NCBI GenBank assembly: GCA_017428385.1
Contig: JAFRQX010000025.1
Location: 62,001 to 126,000, forward strand
Direction: 5' to 3'
Origin: Clostridia bacterium
Lineage (GTDB): Bacteria; Bacillota; Clostridia; Christensenellales; Aristaeellaceae
DNA: 64,000 nt
Position numbers and translations under genes: made by a program. The notes under the pieces were generated by a model. That model was not told the origin of the DNA. It searched no databases and worked only from the letters and a program-made list of their open reading frames with translations. Shown here piece after piece: positions 32,485 through 41,169 of this stretch (the first letter of the stretch is position 1; every line of letters begins with the position of its first letter).

Positions 32485-33027
32485 ATGAAGATCATTGCTG
32501 TTTCCGCCGTGACAGCCGGCGGTAAAACCACCGCGGTTAACGCCGTAAAGGAAAAGCTCCCCCGCTGCACGTCCCTGCATTTTGATGGCTACTCCTTTGA
32601 GGGAGAAGTCGATGATTTCCACCAGTGGGTACTGGACGGTACGGATTATAATGTATGGAACCTTTCTCCCCTGAAAGCGGATATCGAGAATATCATCAGC
32701 AGCGGAGAGTATGATTATCTGCTGCTGGACTATCCTTTCGCCTACCGGAATGACCTGATTAAAGACTATATTGATTGCGCCGTCTTCATCGATACTCCGC
32801 TGGATATCGCCATGGCGCGCAGGATACTCCGGGACATGAAGGATGCCTCAGCGGATGAAATCCGGGAAGAAATGGAAACCTATCTGAACTATGCCCGGAT
32901 CGCTTATGTGCAGATGCTGAAGGATATCAAACCGTCGTCCGATTATGTTATTGACGGATCGCAGAATCTGAAAAGCATCACGGAAGAATTGCTGGACATT
33001 ATTGTCCACAGAGGAGAAAAACCATGA
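32485..33027 (+). CDS. P-loop nucleoside/nucleotide kinase-like protein
   Basis: A 180-residue P-loop protein. Walker A is SAVTAGGKTTAVNAV, and a DGYSF segment corresponds to the uridine-kinase-type acceptor region. YDYLLLDYPFAYR is Walker B-like, and a lid follows around MARRILRDMKDA. It resembles uridine kinase/phosphoribulokinase-fold proteins of unknown acceptor. ATG overlaps nothing upstream; AAGGA lies before it. Its stop overlaps the next start by four bases. Confidence 0.82.
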   Translation: MKIIAVSAVTAGGKTTAVNAVKEKLPRCTSLHFDGYSFEGEVDDFHQWVLDGTDYNVWNLSPLKADIENIISSGEYDYLLLDYPFAYRNDLIKDYIDCAVFIDTPLDIAMARRILRDMKDASADEIREEMETYLNYARIAYVQMLKDIKPSSDYVIDGSQNLKSITEELLDIIVHRGEKP

Positions 33028-33503
33028 TCTTGACAAACAACCCTCTTCAATGCTTTTTCGGAGAAGAATCTGATATCGACCAGTGGATGGAGCTCGTCCG
33101 TCTTGTCAGGAATAATTTCCCCGGACTGGAAACAGAAGAATCCCTGAAAGAACATCGCCAGACCGTTCTGAAATTCTTCGGCAAACATCAGGCTCTTTGC
33201 GTAAAGGATGGGAATCGGATTACCGGCGTGCTGCTGTTTTCCAGGAACCGCAATATGATCTGCTGCCTGGCTGTCCATCCTGAATACCGCAGGAACGGAA
33301 TCGCCTCCATTCTTCTGGAAACAGCCCTTGGAGAACTGGACCGAAGCCGGGACATCACGGTATCCACCTTCCGGGAAGAGGATGAAAAAGGAACAGCACC
33401 CCGCGCTTTGTACAGGAAATATGGCTTCTGTGAAGCTGAACTTACAATGGAATTCAATTATCCCAACCAGGTTTTTGTACTGCACGGAAAAAGCCGTGAA
33501 TAA
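33024..33503 (+). CDS. GNAT family N-acetyltransferase
   Basis: A 159-residue GNAT: MELVRLVRNNFPGLETEE, then ICCLAVHPEYRRNGIASILLETAL (cofactor loop) and APRALYRKYGFCEAEL. Its ATGA overlap with the kinase-like gene indicates translational coupling. Substrate unknown. Confidence 0.88.
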   Translation: MILTNNPLQCFFGEESDIDQWMELVRLVRNNFPGLETEESLKEHRQTVLKFFGKHQALCVKDGNRITGVLLFSRNRNMICCLAVHPEYRRNGIASILLETALGELDRSRDITVSTFREEDEKGTAPRALYRKYGFCEAELTMEFNYPNQVFVLHGKSRE

Positions 33504-33514
33504 CAGGAGGCATT

Positions 33515-34012
33515 ATGATAACGCTTGAAACGATCGGAGACAATTATTTTGGACACTGGGACGTCTGCCGCACAGCCTGCCGCGGAATCATTGTACAGGA
33601 CGGTAAAATCCTGTTGTCCTATGAAACTAAAACCGGGCAGTATATGATTCCGGGCGGCGGACTCGAAGGCGATGAAGATGAACGTGCATGCTGTGCCCGG
33701 GAAGTGGCGGAAGAAACCGGGTTCCTGGTCGAACCTTCGGAATGTGTGCTTGAATTGGACGAATACTATGAAGACTGGAAGGGTGTCAGCCGGTACTTCT
33801 TCGGCAGGATCATCGGAACAACTGAAGTCAAACTGACAGAGCGGGAAAAGGAAGTAGGGATGGTTCCCTGCTGGCTGTCCCTGGAGGAAGCCATTCATAT
33901 CTTTTCAAAGCATGCATCCTATGCGGATACGGATGAGATGAGACGCGGTCTCTATCTGCGGGAATATAAGGCATTGAAAGCATTGGAAGCGCAGATCCGC
34001 CAGTTTGTCTGA
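33515..34012 (+). CDS. Nudix hydrolase
   Basis: A 165-residue Nudix protein with a complete box: GGGLEGDEDERACCAREVAEETGF. Upstream strands ACRGIIVQDGKILLSYE are typical of nucleotide-sanitising members. AGGAGG precedes the ATG. Last of the tightly packed run before a promoter-containing gap. Confidence 0.9.
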   Translation: MITLETIGDNYFGHWDVCRTACRGIIVQDGKILLSYETKTGQYMIPGGGLEGDEDERACCAREVAEETGFLVEPSECVLELDEYYEDWKGVSRYFFGRIIGTTEVKLTEREKEVGMVPCWLSLEEAIHIFSKHASYADTDEMRRGLYLREYKALKALEAQIRQFV

Positions 34013-34066
34013 CAGTGAAAAAACTTTGCAAAAAACGCACATTTGTTACATCGCTGTGATGACAGC

Positions 34067-34109
34067 GAAACACCCCTTCTGGTATATTGTATGCCGAAAG
34101 GGGTGTTTC
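34067..34109 (+). promoter_or_regulatory. Probable promoter flanked by a 12-bp inverted repeat
   Basis: GAAACACCCCTT (34067-34078) and AAGGGGTGTTTC (34098-34109) flank TATATT (34083-34088). A weak -35 TGACAG lies 17 bp before it. The right arm contains the GGGGTG ribosome binding site of the next gene. It could be an operator around the -10, or, on read-through RNA, a hairpin hiding the ribosome binding site. Confidence 0.5.
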
Positions 34110-34113
34110 GTTT

Positions 34114-35259
34114 ATGTCATATGATGTCAATCAGGAAAACCGGGGGCCGGAGAAAAACGTCGTATTGAATAACTGGAAAAGCTCTGCCGTCTATCTGGTT
34201 CTGCTCGGCATACTCTGCTCTTTTCTGTCCATCTTTGGCGTTGCTGTCTGGCTCATTATTGCGGTAGCCAGAGTACTCTATGTCCGTCACAAGAACCGCA
34301 AGGCGGAAGGTGCGGAAAACATACCCGAAGAAACAGGAAAAATGTGTGAATTGTGCGATATTCCGACAGACACCCTCATTCCGGTTGTAACATCCGTTCA
34401 TGGAAAACCCAAGACCCTCCATGTTTGTGAGGAATGCTATCATGCCAACGTTTTCCGGGCGCCTGGTGAAGAAGCTGCGCCTTCGGATGCAGAAAGCCGG
34501 AAGCATCTGCTTAAAGAAACCCCGGATGGGCGGGATGCCCGGATCGCCCTGCTGACAAAGAGAAGGAACTCAGGCAGGCCTTTGCAGGAAGATCTTTTCC
34601 TGGAAGATATAGAGGATGCAAAAACCATACGTAAAGTCTTTAATGTATGGTCATCCTATGAGTTTGAAGAAGACTATCCGGAGATCGATGCTGTTCTTGC
34701 AAAGCTGAAGGCAGAAGAATGTAACGGCAAGCTTTTCCTTCCTGATACAATGAAGCTGAAGGAAGAGCTCCAGGCATTATTCCACGGTGAAGATATTTTC
34801 ACAGAGCCTGAAGAAGTTGACAATTCTTCTGACATCCCGGAGCAGACTGCCCTGCAGGAAAAAGCCGAAGCTCCTGTGCAGCCTGAACCGGTTGAAGAAT
34901 CAGAGATTCAGGAGCCTAAAGAACTTCCCGATCATCTGCTCTACTGCCAGAGATGCAAACGTCTCTATTCCGGTGACAGATGTACGGATTGCAATAAAGA
35001 AGACGGTCGTTCACCGGAACCGGATGACCTTTGCTTCCTGATTGATTTGTATGAATTACAGAGTAATATGCTGGAAGATGCCCTCCGGCAGAAAAACATT
35101 CCTTTCCTGAAAGAGCAGATTTCCGGCATCGGTGATGTTGCCCGGGAAGTCCGCCCAATGTACGGCATTTTCCGTTTTTATACACTCTACAGGCACTTTG
35201 CGGAGGCCCTGACTGTACTGGATAATCTTCCGGTCAGCACTGAACCGGAGGAGGAATAA
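34114..35259 (+). CDS. Membrane-anchored zinc-ribbon protein of unknown function
   Basis: A 381-residue protein with one or two closely spaced hydrophobic segments at residues 25-55 (VYLVLLGILCSFLSIFGVAV). A first Cys cluster follows (MCELCDIP then VCEECYHA), then an acidic Pro/Glu-rich linker around residues 225-280. A second zinc-ribbon-like pair (LLYCQRCKRLYSGDRCTDC) is near residue 290. The C-terminus (ALRQKNIPFLKEQISG) resembles DUF2007-type signal-transduction domains. I do not recognise the full architecture; it may be a quality-control or signalling adaptor at the membrane. Confidence 0.75.
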   Translation: MSYDVNQENRGPEKNVVLNNWKSSAVYLVLLGILCSFLSIFGVAVWLIIAVARVLYVRHKNRKAEGAENIPEETGKMCELCDIPTDTLIPVVTSVHGKPKTLHVCEECYHANVFRAPGEEAAPSDAESRKHLLKETPDGRDARIALLTKRRNSGRPLQEDLFLEDIEDAKTIRKVFNVWSSYEFEEDYPEIDAVLAKLKAEECNGKLFLPDTMKLKEELQALFHGEDIFTEPEEVDNSSDIPEQTALQEKAEAPVQPEPVEESEIQEPKELPDHLLYCQRCKRLYSGDRCTDCNKEDGRSPEPDDLCFLIDLYELQSNMLEDALRQKNIPFLKEQISGIGDVAREVRPMYGIFRFYTLYRHFAEALTVLDNLPVSTEPEEE

Positions 35260-35297
35260 AACAACACCGTCAGCCATCATATGAAAGGACGATTCAG

Positions 35298-36188
35298 ATG
35301 ATCAGAATACCGGATGAAAAAAAGATACGGGTCATTATCGATACGGACGCAGCCTGTGAAGCCGACGATCCCTTTGCCATTGTCCAGGCGCTTTTGAGTC
35401 CTAAGCTGATTATCAAGGGCATCCTGGCGGAGCACTTCAATGAAAAAGGATCCGTTCAGAAAAGCCATGATGAGATTATGACCATACTGGACGCCATGAA
35501 TCTGAAGGTTCCTGTATTCATTGGCGAAGAAGATCCTGTGGATATTGCCGGCTGGCCGGACTCCGTTTCTGAAGCAGCGGAATTCATTATCAGCGAGGCT
35601 ATGAGAGAGGATCCGAAACCCCTTTATATTCTCTGCCAGGGAGCCATCACCAACCTGGCTGCGGCCCTGCATAGGAAACCCGCCATAAAAGATCGGATCA
35701 GGGTCATCTGGATCGGCACCCACGGCGTATCGGACAAACCGGCGCCTTTCCGGGAATTCAACGCCGGGAATGATGTTACCGCCGCCAATTATGTGCTGGA
35801 AAGCGGCGCGGATATCTGGCTGGTACCTTCTGACGTCTATACCACCATCACCGTAGGCCTGGCGGAACTGAAACTGAAGGTCCTCCCCTGCGGCCGGATC
35901 GGAAAGCACCTGTATGAGAACATGATTGATTACAATCTTTCTCCCCGTGCAGGCTGGACCCAGGGCGAATCCTGGTCTCTGGGTGACTCCCCTGCCATCG
36001 CCATCGCGCTGAATCCAGAGTGCGGCCGATATATCTATACCCAGGCACCCCATGTCGGAGAAGACACTTCCTCGTCTTCCCGTTCTGGCAATCCGGTCAT
36101 CCGTGTCTATAAAAGTGTCGACTCCCGGTATATCCTGGAGGACTTTTTTGCGAAGCTGCAGCTGTTCGCGGCAGAAAAAGCAGAATAA
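35298..36188 (+). CDS. Nucleoside hydrolase family protein
   Basis: A 296-residue member of the inosine-uridine nucleoside hydrolase family, which cleaves N-glycosidic bonds. The calcium-binding N-terminal motif is variant: VIIDTDAACEADDPFAI instead of DTDPGxDD. Further segments are ILCQGAITNLAAALHRKP and IWIGTHG. The altered motif, with Ala-Cys-Glu inserted, is seen in a divergent subgroup. GAAAGGAC precedes the ATG; the gene ends at a strong terminator. Confidence 0.85.
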   Translation: MIRIPDEKKIRVIIDTDAACEADDPFAIVQALLSPKLIIKGILAEHFNEKGSVQKSHDEIMTILDAMNLKVPVFIGEEDPVDIAGWPDSVSEAAEFIISEAMREDPKPLYILCQGAITNLAAALHRKPAIKDRIRVIWIGTHGVSDKPAPFREFNAGNDVTAANYVLESGADIWLVPSDVYTTITVGLAELKLKVLPCGRIGKHLYENMIDYNLSPRAGWTQGESWSLGDSPAIAIALNPECGRYIYTQAPHVGEDTSSSSRSGNPVIRVYKSVDSRYILEDFFAKLQLFAAEKAE

Positions 36189-36207
36189 TACTTTATCTTG
36201 TAAACCA

Positions 36208-36240
36208 CAGGGGCATTCCGTTACGGAATGCCCCTGTTTT
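36208..36240. terminator. Terminator between convergent genes
   Basis: 13-bp stem CAGGGGCATTCCG with CGGAATGCCCCTG around TTA, then TTTT. It ends the nucleoside hydrolase transcript and abuts the yccF stop on the other strand. Confidence 0.88.
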
Positions 36241-36241
36241 G

Positions 36242-36607
36242 TCAGTTATGAACAATCTTCGCGCCAAACGGCGTCAGTGCCAGCTTGGCAATCTTGAAGA
36301 ACTGTTTTCCGAATGGAATCCCAATCACCGTACAGCACCAGAGGAAACCGACGATCAGGTTATAGACCGCCATCCACAGTCCGCAGCAAATGATCCAGAT
36401 TACATTGGCCAGCGTTGAAACAGCTCCTCCGCCGTAGATAATTTCTTTCCCGAACGGCCAGAAGGACAGGCTGGCAAATTTGAAGCACTGCCGTCCCAGC
36501 GGAATGCCGATCACCGTCACACAGCAGAGCAATCCCGCAACCAACCAGAGCAGCCCGCTGATAAATCCTCCGAAAATAAACCATAACAGGTTTCCGATTG
36601 TCTTCAT
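36242..36607 (-). CDS. YccF domain-containing membrane protein
   Basis: A 121-residue small membrane protein of the YccF family. It is made of two similar halves, each with hydrophobic helices followed by the motif VIGIPLGRQCFKFASLSFWPFG or VIGIPFGKQFFKIAKLALTP. Function not established. The start MKTIGNLLWFIFGG is used because the longer frame reads through the neighbouring phosphatase gene. It begins 16 bp after the phosphatase stop and is probably in its operon. Confidence 0.9.
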   Translation of the reverse strand: MKTIGNLLWFIFGGFISGLLWLVAGLLCCVTVIGIPLGRQCFKFASLSFWPFGKEIIYGGGAVSTLANVIWIICCGLWMAVYNLIVGFLWCCTVIGIPFGKQFFKIAKLALTPFGAKIVHN

Positions 36608-36623
36608 GTTTTTCCTTCCTTGT

Positions 36624-37325
36624 TTACTCCAGTATTGTTTTCCGGAATGCTTCCAGCGTCTCCTCCGGTATTCCCAGCCTTCCGGTAATGTAGTCATTGC
36701 CCATTTCTTCCCAGGCCGAACGCAGATACCGTTCATCCGCGATAAATGCCTGATACGCACTCTCCGCCATTTCCGCTCCATGCGTCGCCAGCAGTTTCTC
36801 GCGCACCGCGTTGGCTTTGGGAATATTGACCAGATTGGTTTTCAGATAATCTTCCAGGATAATCTCCCGGTCAACGCCCAGCGCTTCCAGGATCAGCGCC
36901 GTCGTCATTCCGCACCGGTCCTTCCCTTCCGTGCAGTGCCAGAGCACAGCACCCTTGCTGTAGTCATGCTCCATGATAGCTGTCACTACCCTGCGGAAAG
37001 AATCGATATATTCCCGCATCAGGATGCCATACAGCACCGCCATATCCGGAATCAGACTCTGCTGTTTCTTCTCCTCATGGCTCACGCCATCGATACCCTC
37101 ATTCACTTTTTCAAAGATTGGTATCGGAAGATATTCTCTTCCGCAGGCCTGATCAGGCTTTTCTTTCCTCTCTGCAATAGTCCTCAGGTCTATAATGGTT
37201 GAAATGCCGTTAAGGTCTTTATCTTCCGCCTCGCCCAGCTGCGCCGAACGGATGATCTTACCCGGACGGATAGTTCTGCCGTCTTTTGTTTTGAGGCCGC
37301 CAAGATCTCGTTTGTTCTGAATCAT
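36624..37325 (-). CDS. Tyrosine-protein phosphatase (Y_phosphatase3 type)
   Basis: A 233-residue phosphatase with the P-loop HCTEGKDRCG, the Lys-containing version typical of bacterial dual-specificity/phosphoinositide phosphatases (MptpB/LipA-like). The N-terminal RDLGGLKTKDGRTIRPGKIIRSAQL and the Asp loop in DLRTIAERKEKPD support it. Cytosolic. It starts two bases after the HAD hydrolase stop, so the two phosphatases are co-translated. Confidence 0.92.
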   Translation of the reverse strand: MIQNKRDLGGLKTKDGRTIRPGKIIRSAQLGEAEDKDLNGISTIIDLRTIAERKEKPDQACGREYLPIPIFEKVNEGIDGVSHEEKKQQSLIPDMAVLYGILMREYIDSFRRVVTAIMEHDYSKGAVLWHCTEGKDRCGMTTALILEALGVDREIILEDYLKTNLVNIPKANAVREKLLATHGAEMAESAYQAFIADERYLRSAWEEMGNDYITGRLGIPEETLEAFRKTILE

Positions 37326-37327
37326 GT

Positions 37328-38020
37328 TTAGTTTTTCCTCTCCCGGTCTATATATTTCAGGATATCCTGCTGATGTTCCGTATGTTCAAATTCATCCAGG
37401 ATAGGGCAAGGAATATGCGGCTCATATGCTCTTTCATGAAACCAGGTGCACTGCACTGGGTGCATTCCGGCTTCCCGGGCAGCATACAGTTCTCTGGAAC
37501 CGCCATCACCTACATACAGGCACTCTTCCGCCTTCACATTCAGCAGCCCTGTCATTTTCTCATATAAGGCACGATCCGGTTTGCAGATTCCCTGTTCAAA
37601 GGAAATCAGCGCCGCGTCAAAGTATGGAAACAGCGGGCTCTCCCGGATGATATCCCGCTCATCTGAAAATGTATTTGTAATAAGCCCGATCTTGATTCCC
37701 CGTTCCTTCAGTCCCCGTAACATCCGGATTGTTTCCTCTGGAATGGCTGAGAAAGTGTCATTCAGTGCTTCACGCCGCTTTCCCGCCCCCAGTTTCACTT
37801 TCTCCTCAGTATAAATGCCCAGTCTTTTCAGGACGATTGCCAGTCCTTCTTCAATCGTGTACTTACCGGTACTTCTGTCTTTTTCGATGGAGTGCCATTC
37901 TTTCCTGAACGTAAAAAGATCTGCGCCGACGTCTTCGGCCAGATCTTCTCCAAAATACGTTCTGCCCACGAACAGGGTTACCAGGGTCTCGAACATGTCA
38001 AAAACCACAGCCTTGATCAA
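37328..38020 (-). CDS. HAD family hydrolase
   Basis: A 230-residue HAD phosphatase. Motif I is VVFDMFETLV (nucleophile Asp8, with Phe-Glu-Thr in place of Asp-x-Thr). Motif II is LITNTF, motif III Lys is in CKPDRALYEKM and motif IV is LYVGDGGSREL. The cap domain lies between residues 20 and 90. Substrate unknown. Its upstream region contains half of the palindrome split by the IS element. Confidence 0.9.
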   Translation of the reverse strand: MIKAVVFDMFETLVTLFVGRTYFGEDLAEDVGADLFTFRKEWHSIEKDRSTGKYTIEEGLAIVLKRLGIYTEEKVKLGAGKRREALNDTFSAIPEETIRMLRGLKERGIKIGLITNTFSDERDIIRESPLFPYFDAALISFEQGICKPDRALYEKMTGLLNVKAEECLYVGDGGSRELYAAREAGMHPVQCTWFHERAYEPHIPCPILDEFEHTEHQQDILKYIDRERKN

Positions 38021-38120
38021 ATGTCACCACCTCCTCAGACGGCATTCTATCACAAAACGGACACCGGGGACAGTCTGATGTGTACCCTCTTTACTGGACA
38101 CCAGTAAGGAGGGTATTTTT

Positions 38121-38693
38121 ATGCGATACAGTTATGAGTACAAGAGAAAATGCGTTGAGATGTACAGAGAAGGAAGGTGGCCAGAGACCCCAACAGGTAT
38201 TAAAGATCACAAAAACTTTCACAGGATGATCCTGCGATGGTTCCATGCAGAAGAAGCAAATGGGCCGGAGGTTCTCAAGCGCCGGGGGACTAATAAGGAA
38301 TGGACTCCAGAAGAGAAATATGAGCTGGTTGCCAAGGTTATTGCAGGTTCATCAATCCTGTCAGTAGCTAATGAGGCAGGTATACACAACGGCTTACTTT
38401 CTCGCTGGGTTCGCAAATATAAGCTCGAGGGGTATAATGGTCTGGTAAACATGAGAAAAGGCCGACCATCAAAGGAGCCCCATATGAAGAAAATCAATTA
38501 CAACAACCCTAGGAAACTCAATGAATCCGAGTATGAAGAGCTTGTGAGACTAAGGGCCGAAAACGCATACATTAAAGCAGAAATCGAAGTCATAAAAAAA
38601 GAGATCGCCTTGAGAGAAGAAAAAGAGGCTGCGCGACTCAAGGCGAAAAAGCAGCGATCATCAAAGAACTCAGAGAAGAAGAATACCAACTGA
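38121..38693 (+). CDS. IS3-family transposase OrfA
   Basis: A 190-residue OrfA with two helix-turn-helix units (YSYEYKRKCVEMYREG and YELVAKVIAGSSILSVANEA) and a C-terminal coiled coil (RLRAENAYIKAEIEVIKKEI) for dimerisation. It binds the terminal repeats. An A-rich stretch at 38646-38651 (AAA AAG) near its end allows a -1 shift into the orfB frame, which is open there and reads KAAIIKELREEEYQ. The fusion would be the active transposase. Confidence 0.9.
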   Translation: MRYSYEYKRKCVEMYREGRWPETPTGIKDHKNFHRMILRWFHAEEANGPEVLKRRGTNKEWTPEEKYELVAKVIAGSSILSVANEAGIHNGLLSRWVRKYKLEGYNGLVNMRKGRPSKEPHMKKINYNNPRKLNESEYEELVRLRAENAYIKAEIEVIKKEIALREEKEAARLKAKKQRSSKNSEKKNTN

Positions 38694-38710
38694 AGTATCT
38701 TCTTAAAGCG

Positions 38711-39505
38711 ATGTGCCTTTCCAGATCTACGTACTATTACGAAGTTTCAAAAGAAGACGTGGTAGCGAAAAGGAACGAAGCAGTCGCATGTGTGATCAGG
38801 GAAATCTTTGAACACAACAAAGGTCGATATGGTGTTCGGAGAGTACACCACGAACTGATCAACAGAGGCTATAAGGTAAACCACAAAAAAGTCCAGCGAT
38901 TAATGCACTGCATGGACCTTAAAGGTAAACGTCCGAAAGAAAAGTACCATTCTTATCAGGGAGAAGTTGGAAAGGTGGCAGATAACCTCATTAACCGAGA
39001 CTTCAGTACAACAAAGCCTTTGCAAAAATGGACAACAGATGTTTCTCAATTCAATTTATCTTGGGGAAAATGCTACCTCTCTCCAATTCTGGATATGCAC
39101 ACAAACGAGGTCATCTCATACGATCTCTCGTTAAGTCCAAACATGGAACAGATCCGACGGATGCTGGAGAAAGGGCTGAGCAAGTTTTCCTCGCTTAATG
39201 GTCTGATTTTTCATTCAGACCAAGGCTGGCAGTACCAACAGGCTTATTTCAGAAAGGCTATTGAGAAGCGTGGCATTATTCAGTCCATGTCCCGAAAGGG
39301 AAACTGTTATGACAACAGTATCATGGAGACGTTCTTCGGACGACTGAAGAATGAAATGTTTTATGGATGCGAGAAAGAATACAAATCATATGAGGAGTTC
39401 TCCACAGCCATGGCGAAGTACATTGACTACTACAACAATGAGCGCATCCAGGCAAAAACAAAATGGATGCCACCCGTAAAATACAGGATGGCATCCATGG
39501 GTTGA
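38711..39505 (+). CDS. IS3-family transposase OrfB (DDE integrase)
   Basis: The 264 residues from the first ATG carry an rve integrase core with the DD(35)E triad: D110 in WTTDVSQF, D170 in FHSDQGWQYQ and E206 in NSIMETFFGRLKNE. The true frame extends upstream without an ATG, so expression is probably by frameshift from OrfA. All catalytic residues are present. Confidence 0.92.
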   Translation: MCLSRSTYYYEVSKEDVVAKRNEAVACVIREIFEHNKGRYGVRRVHHELINRGYKVNHKKVQRLMHCMDLKGKRPKEKYHSYQGEVGKVADNLINRDFSTTKPLQKWTTDVSQFNLSWGKCYLSPILDMHTNEVISYDLSLSPNMEQIRRMLEKGLSKFSSLNGLIFHSDQGWQYQQAYFRKAIEKRGIIQSMSRKGNCYDNSIMETFFGRLKNEMFYGCEKEYKSYEEFSTAMAKYIDYYNNERIQAKTKWMPPVKYRMASMG

Positions 39506-39605
39506 GCCTCGATCATAATTCAATGTGTCCAGGAAACTGGGGACATATCATTCTCCGGTGTCCGTTTTGTTTGCCCGTTGTGTCAACAGATAATCCTGAA
39601 CAGTT

Positions 39606-41150
39606 TTACGGATCTTCTTCGCTTCCCTGGCCGAAAACAAATACGATTTCTCCTTTATGATTGATATATTGATCATCACACTCTTCCGTCTCAACCAGTG
39701 CCAGTTCGCCGGCAAACGGCATGCCTTCTTTATATTGACATGGGATCACCAGTTCACCATTGTCATTGATATAACCGACTTTTCCGTCTTTTTCCACGCA
39801 TATCATGCCAAAAGCATAATCACTGTAGGCGACAAATCCTTCATGACTATCCTCATATACTTCATATATAGCTTCCTGCAGGCAGTTACCGTCAGCATCC
39901 AGAAAACCATACAGCATTGTTTTATCTGATTGGTAAAGCACCGTCCCGTTTTCAGTAATGGACTCAATCCAACCGTCTATCTTGATTTCTTTGATGGTTT
40001 CACTCCTCCTGTCAAAAAGAAACCATCGTTTTTCATCCTCTTTTAAGCCGCTGTAGTAGGCAGTAATCTCCTTTCCCGCACGAACTGCGTCGCAGAAAAC
40101 CGGAAGATATGCTGCGCAAGTCCCGTCTTCACGGATAATCATGTTTTGTCCGTCTTTTGACTGTACCGCCAGATAACCTTCAGTCCAATCATCTTCAACT
40201 TCCCGGTATTCCCCTTCAAACAGTATGCTGCCATCCGGTTTGATACACTGGTATAATTCTCCATCCACTGAAATCATGATATTTCCGTTACGACAATCCA
40301 GGTAATCCTGTAAAACACCGGTTATCGGATGGCCTTCGAAATCCAGGAGAATATAACGGTCATCCTTTGTCATACATACAATCCCCTGGCTGCCCGCAAA
40401 ATAAAAATCCACGTGTGCTGACCTGTTTGCGTCGTCTGGAAGAACAATCGTTTCTGGCAGTGAGAGAACCGTTCCTTCGGCTGTAACATAATAATATGGA
40501 TTATATTCAGGGTCGTCTCCGCACACCTCGATCACATTGTAATCATTCCAGGACAAATATATATCCCAAATGTCAATCAGATCTAACTGTGGTTCAATAA
40601 CAAGGCGTTCTGTATTCAGGTCATAAAATCCGTATACCAAATCATGCGATATGACCGGTACAATCCTTCCCCCAATAGAAACATCATCCACAAACTCATA
40701 ATCTGTTTCAGGATTCAATTCTGTTTTATTTCCTGTCCGCCAGTCAAAGCATCCGGTTGCAACAAATTCATCATCCCTGTCCCCGTACTTTTCATAGCCA
40801 TATACCCAATAGCAATCTTTCCCGATATAGGGATTTTCAAATGCAAAATCATCAATACCGCGTATGTTCCCTACTATTGTTTCTCCTTTGGCATTGATGA
40901 TTTCGTATAATTCGCTGTTCGTTTCATTCTCCTGTCCAGGCTTAAGTACAATGGCATAATCACCACAAAAATCTTCCGCGTCTTCATACTGTGGTTTAAT
41001 CACCCATTCGCCCTTTTCGTTTATATACCCATATAAGCCGTACTCATCCTCAGCTGGATACAAATTGGTTGTTTCCGCCATCGCAGTTAAATGAAGAAGA
41101 ATCAGACAAATTATCATTAAAAAAATCATACTCATCGTCCGTTTTATCAT
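39606..41150 (-). CDS. Secreted WG-repeat protein
   Basis: A 514-residue protein with a signal peptide (MIKRTMSMIFLMIICLILLH, cleavage near AMA-ET). At least six WG-type repeats follow, for example YGYINEKGEWVIKPQYEDAEDF, then YGFYDLNTERLVIEP and VGYINDNGELVIPCQYKEG. Each repeat predicts a beta-hairpin binding module. AT-rich compared with flanking genes, as is the second WG protein nearby, suggesting a shared foreign origin. The role is unknown; WG proteins are often surface proteins. Confidence 0.88.
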   Translation of the reverse strand: MIKRTMSMIFLMIICLILLHLTAMAETTNLYPAEDEYGLYGYINEKGEWVIKPQYEDAEDFCGDYAIVLKPGQENETNSELYEIINAKGETIVGNIRGIDDFAFENPYIGKDCYWVYGYEKYGDRDDEFVATGCFDWRTGNKTELNPETDYEFVDDVSIGGRIVPVISHDLVYGFYDLNTERLVIEPQLDLIDIWDIYLSWNDYNVIEVCGDDPEYNPYYYVTAEGTVLSLPETIVLPDDANRSAHVDFYFAGSQGIVCMTKDDRYILLDFEGHPITGVLQDYLDCRNGNIMISVDGELYQCIKPDGSILFEGEYREVEDDWTEGYLAVQSKDGQNMIIREDGTCAAYLPVFCDAVRAGKEITAYYSGLKEDEKRWFLFDRRSETIKEIKIDGWIESITENGTVLYQSDKTMLYGFLDADGNCLQEAIYEVYEDSHEGFVAYSDYAFGMICVEKDGKVGYINDNGELVIPCQYKEGMPFAGELALVETEECDDQYINHKGEIVFVFGQGSEEDP

Positions 41151-41169
41151 TTGTCCTTCATTCTCCTTC

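Larger units (their letters stand above)
38076..39550 (+). mobile_element. IS3-family insertion sequence (about 1475 bp)
   Basis: The left end TGATGTGTACCCTCTTTACT (38076 on) and the right end, read on the minus strand from 39550, TGATATGTCCCCAGTTTCCT, are imperfect terminal inverted repeats, both continuing into GGACAC. It contains orfA and orfB in different frames, typical of the IS150 group. No target-site duplication is obvious (AGTC on the left, TTCT on the right). Both ORFs and both ends are intact, so it may be active. Confidence 0.88.
38052..39570. repeat. Terminator-like palindrome split by the IS3 element
   Basis: ACAAAACGGACACCGG at 38052-38067 and its exact reverse complement at 39555-39570 flank the insertion. 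Joining the outer flanks gives a 16-bp stem with a 12-base loop, with A-tract and T-tract sides as in a bidirectional intrinsic terminator. The IS lies inside the former loop. Confidence 0.75.

Noticed and set aside
38594..38600. A AAA AAA run as the IS frameshift site
   Set aside because: A -1 shift there is possible, but it would replace the conserved end of the OrfA coiled coil; AAA AAG at 38646-38651 keeps both proteins' conserved sequences and fits better.
38072..39554. Target-site duplication of the IS3 element
   Set aside because: Bases outside the inferred ends (AGTC left, TTCT right) do not match at 3, 4 or 5 bp, so no duplication is claimed.
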